Part shown: positions 16,705 to 25,092 of the stretch, piece by piece | Layout of the letters: the number at the start of each line of letters is the position of its first letter | Position numbering within the stretch: position 1 is the stretch's first letter | NCBI GenBank assembly: GCA_017642335.1 | Contig: JAGCPF010000009.1 | Span: forward strand, 57,333 to 121,332 | Direction: 5' to 3' | DNA length: 64,000 nucleotides | From: Fibrobacter sp. | GTDB taxonomy: Bacteria; Fibrobacterota; Fibrobacteria; Fibrobacterales; Fibrobacteraceae | The notes under the pieces: generated by a model | What the model was told of the DNA's origin: nothing | Seen by the model: only the letters and a program-made list of their open reading frames with translations | The model's database searches: none | Position numbers and translations under genes: made by a program

Positions 16705-18612
16705 ATGCAGAATATCCATGCCAAGGAATCGGTCAAGAGTTTCCTTTCTGGCGTAAAGGCGACCGTTACCCCGGAACTGTTCCGCACGGTCCGCCGGGGC
16801 TACACCAAGAAAAATCTCGTAAGCGACCTCATGTCGGGTCTTATCGTGGGTATCCTCGCGCTCCCGCTCGCCATCGCTTTCGCCATCGCCTCGGGCGTGG
16901 GTCCGGAACAGGGCCTCTACACGGCGATTATCGCGGGCTTCGCCATCTCCTTCCTGGGCGGTAGCCGTTTCCAGATTGGCGGCCCCACGGGCGCCTTCAT
17001 CGTGATTGTTTATGGCATCGTGAGCCAGTACGGCTACGACGGCCTCGCCTCCGCGACGCTCCTCGCGGGCCTTCTCCTGATTATCTTTGGCCTCGCCAAG
17101 TTCGGCGCCATCATCAAGTTCATCCCGTATCCGGTGACGGTGGGCTTTACGGCAGGTATTGCAATCATCATCGCTCTCGGCCAGGTCCCGAACTTTTTCG
17201 GACTCCGCTTTTTGGCGAAGGACCCGGCCGACGCCATCGGCAAGATCAAGCTCTACGCCTCGTCCTTTGACACCGTGAATATTTACGCCGTAATCGTGGG
17301 CCTCGTGGCGCTTGCTGTCTGCATCTTGTGGCCGAAGGTCACCACCAAGGTGCCCGGCTCCCTCATCGCGATTATCGTCGCGACCGTGATGGTGAAGGTC
17401 CTCGGGTGGGACGACCCGGTCACCGGTCACGGCGTGGTGACCATCGGCATGAAGAACCACATCCCGAGCGGTTTCCCGATGCCGCACCTGCCGAACATCA
17501 GCATCGAGATGATGCAGAAGGTGTTCCAGCCGGCGTTGACGATTGCCATTCTCGGTGCTATCGAATCGCTGCTTTCGGCCGTGGTGGCCGATGGTATGAC
17601 CTCTACCAAGCACCGCTCCAACACCGAACTTTTCGGCCAGGGCATCGCGAACATCCTTTCCCCGATTTTTGGCGGTATTCCTGCGACGGGCGCTATTGCC
17701 CGTACCGCGACGAACATCCGTAACGGCGCCGTGAGCCCGGTCTCCGGCCTCGTGCATGCGGTGGTGCTCCTGTTGATCATGCTTGTGCTTGGCAAGTACG
17801 CCGAGATGATTCCGATGGCCGCCCTCGCTGCCGTGCTGTTCCAGGTGGCGTTCAATATGTGCGGCTACCGCAGCTTCATCAAGATGTTCAAGGCGCCCAA
17901 GAGCGATGTCATCGTGATGTTGGTGGCTTTCCTTCTCACCGTGATTATCGACCTCACGGTCGCCATCGAAGTCGGCGTGTTGCTGGCCGCGGTGTTGTTC
18001 ATCAAGCGCATGAGCGATGTCGCCGAAGTGGAATCCGTGACGTCCGCCCTCAAGGAAGACGACGAGGAAGCCGCGCACAACGAACTTTCCCGCCAGGTAC
18101 CGAAGGGCGTGGTGGTCTACGAACTCGCCGGTTCGCTGTTCTTCGGTGCTGTCGACAAGTTCAAGGATACGATGGCGCGTATTTCCGACAAGCCGAAAAT
18201 TCTCATCTTGCGCATGCGTAGTGTTTCGAGCATCGATGCCGCCGGTATCCAGATGATCGAAGACTTGCTCAACCGTTGTAACCGCGAAGGCACGCAGTTG
18301 CTGCTTTCCGGCGTGCATGCCCAGCCTGTGGTGGCGCTGACTCGTGCCGGTGTGCTCAAGCAACTCGGCGAAGAAAATGCTCTCGGCAACATCGATGCCG
18401 CTTTGAACCGCGCACGTGAACTCCTTGGTCTTCCCATTGTCGATACCTCGCATGAACCGGTTGCGGCGCCTACAGTTTCTTGGGAAAAGAGCCTTGACAA
18501 ACCTTGGATGCCTGAAGAATCTAACGCCGCGATTGCCGGGGAAACACCTGAAGTTATCGCTGAACGTATGGCCGACGAGCCTGTAAGAAAAATAGAAGAA
18601 GAGAAGAAGTGA
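16705..18612 (+). CDS. SulP-family anion transporter with STAS domain
   Basis: A 635-residue membrane protein of the SLC26/SulP family, which moves sulfate, bicarbonate or dicarboxylates. The N-terminal signature ALPLAIAFAIASGVGPEQGLYTAI and the conserved GGSRFQIGGPTGAF region are present. About 10-14 membrane helices span residues ~40-445. The C-terminal STAS domain (about 465-570) includes ILRMRSVSSIDAAGIQMIEDL with the usual Asp-Ala-Ala-Gly core. A GAAGGAG site precedes the ATG and a strong terminator follows 45 nt after the stop. No linked carbonic anhydrase or sulfate assimilation gene is in the window, so the substrate is open. Confidence 0.9.
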   Translation: MQNIHAKESVKSFLSGVKATVTPELFRTVRRGYTKKNLVSDLMSGLIVGILALPLAIAFAIASGVGPEQGLYTAIIAGFAISFLGGSRFQIGGPTGAFIVIVYGIVSQYGYDGLASATLLAGLLLIIFGLAKFGAIIKFIPYPVTVGFTAGIAIIIALGQVPNFFGLRFLAKDPADAIGKIKLYASSFDTVNIYAVIVGLVALAVCILWPKVTTKVPGSLIAIIVATVMVKVLGWDDPVTGHGVVTIGMKNHIPSGFPMPHLPNISIEMMQKVFQPALTIAILGAIESLLSAVVADGMTSTKHRSNTELFGQGIANILSPIFGGIPATGAIARTATNIRNGAVSPVSGLVHAVVLLLIMLVLGKYAEMIPMAALAAVLFQVAFNMCGYRSFIKMFKAPKSDVIVMLVAFLLTVIIDLTVAIEVGVLLAAVLFIKRMSDVAEVESVTSALKEDDEEAAHNELSRQVPKGVVVYELAGSLFFGAVDKFKDTMARISDKPKILILRMRSVSSIDAAGIQMIEDLLNRCNREGTQLLLSGVHAQPVVALTRAGVLKQLGEENALGNIDAALNRARELLGLPIVDTSHEPVAAPTVSWEKSLDKPWMPEESNAAIAGETPEVIAERMADEPVRKIEEEKK

Positions 18613-18656
18613 TACGGGTCAAATTTTTCCCGAAGATCATGTGATAATTTTCAAAG

Positions 18657-18680
18657 GGAGACGCGCTGCGTCTCCTTTTT
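18657..18680 (+). terminator. Terminator after the SulP gene
   Basis: An 8-bp perfect stem (GGAGACGC / GCGTCTCC) with a 3-nt loop, followed by TTTTT. Confidence 0.9.
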
Positions 18681-18783
18681 GTAAGCTTCTCGTGTGACCT
18701 GAATCGCAGTGTGATTTCGCCCACTGGAAATGTTGTTCGCTATATTCTATCTTATGAATCGTAAAGGTCGGAGGAATACAACT

Positions 18784-18888
18784 ATGAAACTTCACAAAGA
18801 AATGGTGTATGTGTCGGATTACTTCTTAGCGAAGTTTATCGTAGTCTGTTCAGGGGTTACTTTGTTCCTCTTGACCACAATTTCCTAA
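18784..18888 (+). CDS. Small membrane protein, 34 residues
   Basis: Too short for usual gene calling. The ATG at 18784 follows GGAGG (18770-18774, spacing 9). The product is MKLHKEMVYVSD followed by one hydrophobic helix (YFLAKFIVVCSGVTLFLLTTIS) running to the stop. A TATATT box at 18741-18746 sits 7 nt before an in-frame ATG at 18754, which would add MNRKGRRNTT in a leaderless form. An imperfect hairpin follows the stop directly. The function is unknown; type I toxin-like peptides look similar but nothing proves this. Confidence 0.5.
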   Translation: MKLHKEMVYVSDYFLAKFIVVCSGVTLFLLTTIS

Positions 18889-18919
18889 AGAAGCCAAGGC
18901 TTTCTTTATGGGGAGGTTC

Positions 18920-18953
18920 GGCATAGGCGGCAACGCCTATGCCGATTTTTTTT
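18920..18953 (+). terminator. Strong intrinsic terminator
   Basis: A 10-bp perfect stem (18920-18929 with 18934-18943, GGCATAGGCG / CGCCTATGCC), loop GCAA, then GA and eight T. It probably ends the small membrane protein transcript. Confidence 0.85.
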
Positions 18954-18969
18954 GTACCGCACGCACCCT

Positions 18970-18999
18970 TGTCATCCCCGCGGAGGCGGGGATCTCCTT
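18970..18999. repeat. REP-like palindrome, copy 1
   Basis: A 30-nt element centred on CCCCGC-GGAG-GCGGGG. An identical 30-nt copy lies at 59197-59226 inside tilS, 40 kb away. Confidence 0.8.
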
Positions 19000-19066
19000 A
19001 CAGATCGCCCCAAGGCGGCTATTGCAAAACGAGGTGAAATTATCTAGATTCAGTTCGAGGTATCTT

Positions 19067-19216
19067 ATGACAGTAGACATGAGCGATTTTGATAGGGCCG
19101 TAGCAAGGCATGAAAAAGCGGAAGAAATCGCGAAGAAAATGCGCGACGCGAACAAGCCTATCGAAGAAATCATCCAGTTTACGGGCCTTTCTGAGAAAAC
19201 GATCCGTGAATTGTAG
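19067..19216 (+). CDS. Short helical protein resembling a nuclease/transposase C-terminal tail
   Basis: A 49-residue ORF with ATG 19067 behind GAGG (spacing 6). EKAEEIAKKMRDANKPIEEI with IQFTGLSEKTIREL is like the helical tail common at the end of Rpn-type PD-(D/E)XK transposase/nuclease proteins. No nuclease domain is present upstream, so this is either a remnant or a stand-alone helical peptide. A terminator follows within 25 nt, which favours an expressed unit. Confidence 0.4.
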   Translation: MTVDMSDFDRAVARHEKAEEIAKKMRDANKPIEEIIQFTGLSEKTIREL

Positions 19217-19240
19217 TTTGTATATCTGAGTGAATTTGAG

Positions 19241-19262
19241 CGGCCTTAATGGCCGTTTTTTT
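19241..19262 (+). terminator. Intrinsic terminator
   Basis: Stem CGGCC / GGCCG with loop TTAAT, followed by seven T. Confidence 0.8.
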
Positions 19263-19359
19263 GCGCCTTTGGACGGCATTTTTGTCCGAGGCGGGGTGAA
19301 AAAAACTGAGAAAGTGTATATATTGGTCAATGAGAACTTGAAGAAGGGAGCGAATGTCC

Positions 19360-20406
19360 ATGTTGAAGCGGTTGTTGATTCCATTGAGTGCGGTTTGCCT
19401 GTTGGTGTCTTGTGGGGATGAATGCTCCAGCAACGCTTCCACCCAGCCGGAATTTGTGGAATCAAATTTCTCCCTGGAACAGGAGGTGGAATCGTCTAGT
19501 TCTGTGAAAAGCAGGGGTTCTTCCGGTTCTGCAAAGATAGAGGAATTTTCAAGTCCAACAGTATCTGACAAGTCGTCTAGTTCAATGAAGAACGGGGGTT
19601 CATCCAGTTCTGCAAAGACGGAGGAATCTTCTAGTTCTGAGATTGTCAATGAGTCGTCAAGTTCACTAAAGACAGGGGCCTCTTCAAGTTCAGGAATAAC
19701 CATAGAATTATCTAGTAGTGTAATTGTTGAGGAAAGTTCATCTAGTGTTTTAAGCTCATCGTCTATGAATAGCATATATGATGCAGAAAACAATACCTTA
19801 ACCGATTTGCGCGACAATCAAGTTTATAAAACCGTGACTATTGGTGAGCAGATTTGGATGGCGGAAAATCTGAACTACGAGACGGATGTAGGTAGCTATT
19901 GCTATGGTGATAGCGCCGAGTATTGCAAAAAATATGGCAGACTCTACACTTGGGCCACCGCCGTGGGTAAGCCCGAAAACGAATGCGGCTTTGGAAAACG
20001 ATATTGCGACCTCGGTGAAGGCAATGTTCGAGGCGTGTGCCCTGCAGGTTGGCACCTGCCCAGCATGTTTGAATGGGAAACCCTGTTCTTTGCAGTAGGG
20101 CGACAAGCTCTCGCAGGAATAATGCTAAAGTCCACGGAAGGTTGGGAAGATAAGGATGATGGGACTAGTGGCAATGGCTCGGATGACTTCGGTTTTTCGG
20201 CGTTGCCTGCAGGTTCTGGGTTCAACGATGGAAACTACTCCGCTCTGGCCTTTAGTGCATGCTTCTGGAGTTCTACGGAGGTAACTTCTAACTACGCGTT
20301 CAGCGTGTATGCGTTCGGCATGTACCTGCGCAACGGTTACGACGATGGAAACTTGAACAATTTCAGCAAGAATGACGCTTTCTCGGTTCGTTGCCTCAAG
20401 GACTAA
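19360..20406 (+). CDS. FISUMP-domain lipoprotein with Ser-rich linker
   Basis: A ~348-residue exported lipoprotein. MLKRLLIPLSAVCLLVSCGDE is a lipoprotein signal with the lipid-bearing Cys in VSCG. Residues ~25-140 are a low-complexity linker of SSSS and E runs typical of Fibrobacter. The C-terminal ~200 residues form the Fibrobacter succinogenes major paralogous domain: YKTVTIGEQIWMAENLNY, CPAGWHLPS, ACFWSSTE and FSVRCLKD. The ATG at 19360 is preferred because AAGGGAG (19344-19350) is 9 nt upstream; the ATG at 19354 would leave only 3 nt. A TATATT box lies at 19319-19324. The molecular role of this family is unknown. Confidence 0.85.
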   Translation: MLKRLLIPLSAVCLLVSCGDECSSNASTQPEFVESNFSLEQEVESSSSVKSRGSSGSAKIEEFSSPTVSDKSSSSMKNGGSSSSAKTEESSSSEIVNESSSSLKTGASSSSGITIELSSSVIVEESSSSVLSSSSMNSIYDAENNTLTDLRDNQVYKTVTIGEQIWMAENLNYETDVGSYCYGDSAEYCKKYGRLYTWATAVGKPENECGFGKRYCDLGEGNVRGVCPAGWHLPSMFEWETLFFAVGRQALAGIMLKSTEGWEDKDDGTSGNGSDDFGFSALPAGSGFNDGNYSALAFSACFWSSTEVTSNYAFSVYAFGMYLRNGYDDGNLNNFSKNDAFSVRCLKD

Positions 20407-20456
20407 GTCTTATTATTTGAGTGTAGTTACAAACTGTTTTTTATATATTATAGGCA

Positions 20457-20672
20457 ATGATTCAAGAATCTTTTGAATTTGTAGTGTATATGATTCACGC
20501 TTGCGCGAACAAGTGGAACCGTTTCCCATCTTTTGTCTATCAAAAGCTGGCTGCTTCCGGCTGCATTCAAAAGTTCCTTGTGCCCAATTACGAGATTCTG
20601 CATACGCAAAGCACTGATTTTGTTGTCAACGACATTGAAGAATACCTGAAAGTACGCAAGGTGGCAATATGA
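20457..20672 (+). CDS. DUF3791-like small protein, first of the DUF3990 cassette
   Basis: A 71-residue protein (FEFVVYMIHACANKWNRFPS, VYQKLAASGCIQKFLVPNYE) with the pattern of DUF3791 proteins, which are usually encoded just before DUF3990. The ATG lies 7 nt after a TATATT box with no Shine-Dalgarno sequence, suggesting a leaderless transcript. Its TGA overlaps the ATG of the DUF3990 gene by 4 nt. Position and size fit an antitoxin or accessory protein. Domain assignment is from memory of the family. Confidence 0.65.
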   Translation: MIQESFEFVVYMIHACANKWNRFPSFVYQKLAASGCIQKFLVPNYEILHTQSTDFVVNDIEEYLKVRKVAI

Positions 20673-21148
20673 TTGTCTATCATGGATCAACAATTGTCGT
20701 TGATAAACCGGATGTGGAGCATTCGTTCCGGCCGCTGGATTTTGGCAAGGGCTTTTATGTGACGACTGTGCGGGAACAGGCGGTTCGCTGGGCTCACAGG
20801 AAGGCCGACGTTCTTGAGGGGGCAAAACCGATACTGAATATCTATGACATGGCTGAAATTCCGGTTTCGCTTTCTACAAAAACATTTCCAGATGATTTGG
20901 AAGAATGGATAAATTTCGTCTGTGAATGCCGAGATGGTTCCATAGAATATGCCAAATACGACATCGTTATGGGCAAGGTCGCAAATGACAAGGTTTTCCG
21001 TGTCGTTGACATGTATCATTCCGGTATCTGGGATATGCCACGGACGTTGAAAGAAATAAAGGCTTATCCGACTTACGACCAGATCGCCTTTATCACGCAA
21101 AAGTCTATTGATGCCGTCCTGAAATACAAGGGTTGCGAAGAGGTGTAA
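20669..21148 (+). CDS. DUF3990 protein (ADP-ribosyltransferase-like)
   Basis: A 159-residue protein. The N-terminus MIVYHGSTIVVDKPDV followed by LDFGKGFYVTT and REQAVRWA is typical of DUF3990, a family grouped with ADP-ribosyltransferase folds: the YHG and the later FY segment match the NAD-binding pattern. It is translationally coupled to the DUF3791-like gene before and followed one base later by another small gene. The arrangement points to a toxin-antitoxin or abortive-infection-type unit whose target is unknown. The enzymatic activity is inferred. Confidence 0.65.
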   Translation: MIVYHGSTIVVDKPDVEHSFRPLDFGKGFYVTTVREQAVRWAHRKADVLEGAKPILNIYDMAEIPVSLSTKTFPDDLEEWINFVCECRDGSIEYAKYDIVMGKVANDKVFRVVDMYHSGIWDMPRTLKEIKAYPTYDQIAFITQKSIDAVLKYKGCEEV

Positions 21149-21149
21149 A

Positions 21150-21368
21150 ATGGTAGACGAAGATGTCTTGGAAAAAGTCTATCAGGAACGCCTGGAAGAG
21201 CGCATTATAGCGCACCTTGCGCAGGTGAAGAATTGTTCGCTGGAACAGGCAATGGACTTGTATTATCGCAGCAAGTTGGCAGACAAGGTCCACCAGGGGA
21301 AAGATGGCATCCAGTATCTGGATTACAAGGTCTTGGTGCAGATTCTTGTTGATACGGAAATAAACTAA
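21150..21368 (+). CDS. Second small DUF3791-like partner of the cassette
   Basis: A 72-residue acidic helical protein (MVDEDVLEKVYQERLEER, SLEQAMDLYYRSKLADKV, YLDYKVLVQILVDTEIN) starting one base after the DUF3990 stop. The MDLYYRSKLADKV segment is like the C-terminal half of DUF3791 proteins. It may be a second antitoxin subunit. It converges on sufD with only 5 nt between the stops. Confidence 0.55.
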   Translation: MVDEDVLEKVYQERLEERIIAHLAQVKNCSLEQAMDLYYRSKLADKVHQGKDGIQYLDYKVLVQILVDTEIN

Positions 21369-21373
21369 CCTTT

Positions 21374-22384
21374 TTAAACAGAAAGTGTCTGCAACAGACG
21401 CTTCTTGGCCGGAGTTTCGGGCAGCGGGTAGAAAGTCTCTTTCGCGAAGCTTGCCATGAGCATCTTTTTCGCGGTCTCTTTCGGGATGCCGCGGCTCACG
21501 AGGTAGAACATCTGTTCCGCGTCGAGTTCGCCTACGGTGTTGCCGTGCGTACATTCCACGTCGTCGTGGTAAATCTTCAGGACGGGCTTTACCGAAACGC
21601 TTGCATTTTCCGAAAGGAGAATCGTGTTCACGAGCTGTCCGGAATTCACCTTGGTGCATTTTTCCCCGACGATGACCATGCCGTCGTAGCTGGCGTAGGC
21701 GCTGCCGGAGAGCAGGTTGCGCGCGAGCTGCGTGCTTACCGTGTTCGGGGCGTTGTGCCGTATCGTAAGGCGTTGGTGCATGCTGGCCGTGTTGTCCAGT
21801 ATGGAAAGGCTCCTGTAGTCAAACGTCGCACCTTCTCCGTTCAGGTCGCAGTCCATGCTGATGCGCCCGATGCCCGAATCCGTCAGGATGTTCGAGAAGC
21901 GCACCATGCTGTTTGCCGCCTGCGTGATGCGGAAATGGCGGAAGCGGAGCGGCAGGGTGCTGGCCGGGTTCGCGAAGAAGATTTCCACGTCGGCGTCTTC
22001 GCCCACGCTGATGTCGAATCGCTCGGCGACAATTTCGTGCTGGACTTTGTTGTCAAGGATTTCTAGGCTGACATGAGCGCCTTTCCCGATGTCCAGTACC
22101 GTGTGCCCGAAGTCGTCGTTGCACTTGAGCATGGCCATCTCGTTTGCGCCTTCGGGAATCGTCCGCACCATGGTGCGCGCGTTCTTTGCGAGCGGGAGAA
22201 GTGCCGCGAAGTCCGTCTCGTTGGCGATCAGTTTTTCGAAATCGGGGAGGCTTGCCGCAGCTTCCGTTGCCGTGCCGGTCCCTGCGTATTCCTGCGCCGG
22301 AATCTTTGCCACGGGGAAGAATGTCCACAACTCGTTGTTGCGGCGGGGCATGCCTATTTGCTGTATGCGGGTGACTGCGTCCAT
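21374..22384 (-). CDS. sufD: Fe-S cluster assembly protein SufD
   Basis: A 336-residue SufB/SufD-family protein that forms part of the SufBCD scaffold for iron-sulfur cluster assembly. The diagnostic C-terminal segment YHDDVECTHGNTVGELDAEQMFYLVSRG is present, after a right-handed beta-helix core. It starts 2 nt downstream of sufC on the same strand. It is shorter than E. coli SufD (423 residues), mainly in the N-terminal helical part. No sufB, sufS or sufE is in the window, so the operon is split or the other genes lie elsewhere. Confidence 0.88.
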   Translation of the reverse strand: MDAVTRIQQIGMPRRNNELWTFFPVAKIPAQEYAGTGTATEAAASLPDFEKLIANETDFAALLPLAKNARTMVRTIPEGANEMAMLKCNDDFGHTVLDIGKGAHVSLEILDNKVQHEIVAERFDISVGEDADVEIFFANPASTLPLRFRHFRITQAANSMVRFSNILTDSGIGRISMDCDLNGEGATFDYRSLSILDNTASMHQRLTIRHNAPNTVSTQLARNLLSGSAYASYDGMVIVGEKCTKVNSGQLVNTILLSENASVSVKPVLKIYHDDVECTHGNTVGELDAEQMFYLVSRGIPKETAKKMLMASFAKETFYPLPETPAKKRLLQTLSV

Positions 22385-22386
22385 CT

Positions 22387-23130
22387 TTATTCCTCGATCC
22401 AGTCGTAGCCCTGTTCTTCCAGTTTCAGCGCCAGTTCCGGGCCGCCGCTCAGGATAATCTTGCCGTGGCGCAGCACGTGTACGTAGGTGGGCTTGATGTA
22501 GTCCAGCAGGCGCTGGTAATGCGTCACGAGAATGACTGCCTTTTCGGGGCTCATGATGTGGTTGATGCCGTTGGCGACGATGCGGAGCGCGTCAATATCC
22601 AGGCCGGAGTCCGTCTCGTCGAGGAAACTCACTTTCGGGTCGAGGATGGCCATCTGGAGGATTTCGTTGCGCTTCTTCTCGCCGCCGCTCATGCCGTCGT
22701 TCACGCCGCGCTCGCGGTAGCGTTCGTCCATTTCGAGCAGCTGCATTTTTTCTTCGCAGAGTTTCTTGAATTCGTCTTCACCGATTTCGGGGAGGCCGAG
22801 GTAGGCGCGCTTGCTGTTGAGCGCCATCTTCAGGAATTCCACGTTGTTTACGCCCGGAATTTCGGTGGGGTATTGCGTGCTGATGAACAGGCCCGAGTTG
22901 GCGCGTTCGTTGATTTCCATTTCGAGCAGGTTCTTGCCGTCGAGTTCGACGGAGCCTCCGTCCACCTTGTAGGCAGGGTGCCCGGCGATGACCTTGGAAA
23001 GGGTGCTTTTGCCCGATCCGTTCGGGCCCATGATGGCGTGGACTTCGCCCGGTTTGACCTCTAGGTTGATGCCTTTGAGGATTTGGGTCCCGTCTTCGAT
23101 GCTTGCTTTTAAGTCTTTAATGGATAGCAT
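22387..23130 (-). CDS. sufC: Fe-S cluster assembly ATPase SufC
   Basis: A 247-residue ABC-type ATPase that drives SufBCD conformational change. Walker A is GPNGSGKST, the signature is MSGGEKKRNEIL (the Suf type, with KKR in place of QQQR) and Walker B is VSFLDETDSGLD. The ATG is preceded by GGGAGAA. It lies 12 nt after dnaG and 2 nt before sufD. Confidence 0.93.
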   Translation of the reverse strand: MLSIKDLKASIEDGTQILKGINLEVKPGEVHAIMGPNGSGKSTLSKVIAGHPAYKVDGGSVELDGKNLLEMEINERANSGLFISTQYPTEIPGVNNVEFLKMALNSKRAYLGLPEIGEDEFKKLCEEKMQLLEMDERYRERGVNDGMSGGEKKRNEILQMAILDPKVSFLDETDSGLDIDALRIVANGINHIMSPEKAVILVTHYQRLLDYIKPTYVHVLRHGKIILSGGPELALKLEEQGYDWIEE

Positions 23131-23142
23131 AAGGTTTCTCCC

Positions 23143-25086
23143 TTACATGGGCATGGATGCCTGCAGTTGGATTAAACTTGATTTGCTGCGGATGATTTGG
23201 TCCGCAAAAGTGTCGATGGTGATGAACCCCGATTTGTAATCGCGGTTGATTTTTTCCATTTCGTTTGTAAAACCGTTCAGTTTCAGGCGTTGTTGTACGC
23301 CTTCGTCGCTGTCTAGCGGAATCGCCTTCTTGTAGCGGTTGCACAGGCTGAGCGTGAAAAACATCAATGAATCGTAGAACTCGTAAATCTCGTTGGGCGG
23401 AGTCCAATTTTCTTCGGGGAGCCCTTCGATGAACAGCTTGAGTTCGGGCGAGACGCTGTCGTAGAGAACCTGCGGCGAAAAGTACCCGGTCTCGGCGTAC
23501 TGGGAAAGTATCGTACCGACAAATTCGTCTACGATGGAGGATTCGAGGAGCCTGATGCCGCTTGCGGCGTATTCCATGTCGAAGTATTCGCTAGCGCGGT
23601 CGAGCAGGGTGGGGTTCCTGAAAAGCAGGTTGGCGAAGCGCACCTCGATGGGCGGGAGCGCATACCAGGGAATGCTGACTTCGGGGGCGGCTTGTTCTGC
23701 GGCGGCCATCGGGTCGCCATCGGTCAGCGGTGCATCTCCCATGTCGGCAGGCTGCTGCGGTGCTGGCGCCTTCGGCTGTACCCTGTGCTTGGGCTGGATG
23801 CTCTTGATTTGGTCGAGCGAACGGCTTGTGTTGAACCTTTCCGAGACGAGCTTGAGGTATTCGTTCTTGAGCTCGGGATTGTTGATGCTCTTGATGATGG
23901 ATTTCGCGTAGGTGATGAAGTTCGCGCGGTCTTCCAGGCTCGTCGTGGGCATCTCGTGGCTCAGGTAGCTGAGCCAGTCCTCGGCCTTGGAAAGTTCGGT
24001 TCGGAAGGCGTCGGCGCCGCGTTCGTTCACGAAGTTGTCCGGGTCGATCTTGGTGCCGTCCGGGCGGGAAAGTGCGAAGATGCGCGGGGCGATTCCCTTG
24101 GGGAGCACGATTTCGAGGCTGCGGAGCGTGGCTTTTCGGCCGGCGGCGTCGCCGTCGAATACGAGGTAGGCCGTCTTGGCGTAGCGCGAAAGGATGCTTG
24201 CGTGCGTCTCGGTGAGAGCTGTGCCCGATGCCGCCACGACGTTCGTGACGCCGCCCTGGTAAAGGCTGATGAGGTCGAAGTACCCTTCGACGATGATGAC
24301 CGCGTTTTCCTTGGCTATGGAGGCGCGGCTGTGGTTCAGGCCGAACAGGATGTCGCTCTTGTTGTAGAGCGCCGTGTCCGGGCTGTTCATGTATTTGGGC
24401 CGCTCGAAGCCTTCCTGCTTGGGGGCCAAATCGCGCCCGCCGAACGCGACGACGATTCCCGACTGGTTCTGGATGGCAATCATGAGGCGGTCGCGGAACT
24501 TGTCGGCGATGCCCCCGTTCTTCTTTTCGGTGGCAAGGCCCGCCTTGACGCAGTCCCTGGGCGAGAACCCGTTGCGCGCGGCATACCCGATAAAGCCTTC
24601 GCGTCCGTCGGGCGCGTAGCCGATGTGGAATTCCCGTCGCGTGCTCTCGCTGATGTTGCGCTTGGCCAGGTATTCGAGCGCCTTGGGGCTCAGGGCGAGC
24701 TGCTGCTCGAACCATTCGCAGGCGAGCTCGTTGAGCTTGCGGACCATGGCGCGTTCTTCGGTGACTTCGGCGCTTTCCTTGCTCGCGAAGTTCGGGAGTG
24801 GGAACCCTACAAAATTGGCGACCCACTCCACGGCTCCGTTGAAGTCGATTTTCTCGTGCTCCTGGACAAACTTGAACACATCCCCTCCGGCACCGCAGGC
24901 AAAGCACTTGTAAATTCCGAGTGTCGGATTCACGCTCATGCTGGGCGAGTGGTCGTCGTGGAAGGGGCACATCCCTACGAAGCGTCCGTTCCCGCTTTTC
25001 TTGAGCGGGATAAACTGCTGGATGACAAGCGAGATGTCCGCCTGTGCCTTCAGCTGTTGGATGACTTCGTTAGGGTAGAATGGCAT
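23143..25086 (-). CDS. dnaG: DNA primase
   Basis: A 647-residue primase that makes RNA primers for replication. The CHC2 zinc ribbon is seen near the N-terminus (CPFHDDHSPS and YKCFACGAGGDVF). The TOPRIM core carries VIIVEGYFDLISLYQGG and FDGDAAGRKA. The C-terminal ~200 residues, which include a Pro/Gln-rich linker (QPKAPAPQQPADM), would bind the helicase. It sits 6 nt after slyD and 12 nt before sufC. The usual rpoD neighbour is absent. Confidence 0.93.
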   Translation of the reverse strand: MPFYPNEVIQQLKAQADISLVIQQFIPLKKSGNGRFVGMCPFHDDHSPSMSVNPTLGIYKCFACGAGGDVFKFVQEHEKIDFNGAVEWVANFVGFPLPNFASKESAEVTEERAMVRKLNELACEWFEQQLALSPKALEYLAKRNISESTRREFHIGYAPDGREGFIGYAARNGFSPRDCVKAGLATEKKNGGIADKFRDRLMIAIQNQSGIVVAFGGRDLAPKQEGFERPKYMNSPDTALYNKSDILFGLNHSRASIAKENAVIIVEGYFDLISLYQGGVTNVVAASGTALTETHASILSRYAKTAYLVFDGDAAGRKATLRSLEIVLPKGIAPRIFALSRPDGTKIDPDNFVNERGADAFRTELSKAEDWLSYLSHEMPTTSLEDRANFITYAKSIIKSINNPELKNEYLKLVSERFNTSRSLDQIKSIQPKHRVQPKAPAPQQPADMGDAPLTDGDPMAAAEQAAPEVSIPWYALPPIEVRFANLLFRNPTLLDRASEYFDMEYAASGIRLLESSIVDEFVGTILSQYAETGYFSPQVLYDSVSPELKLFIEGLPEENWTPPNEIYEFYDSLMFFTLSLCNRYKKAIPLDSDEGVQQRLKLNGFTNEMEKINRDYKSGFITIDTFADQIIRSKSSLIQLQASMPM

Positions 25087-25092
25087 AGTTTT

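Noticed and set aside
16648..18453. Long minus-strand open frame opposite the SulP gene
   Set aside because: It is His/Arg/Glu-rich low complexity, as expected from the antisense of membrane-helix codons.
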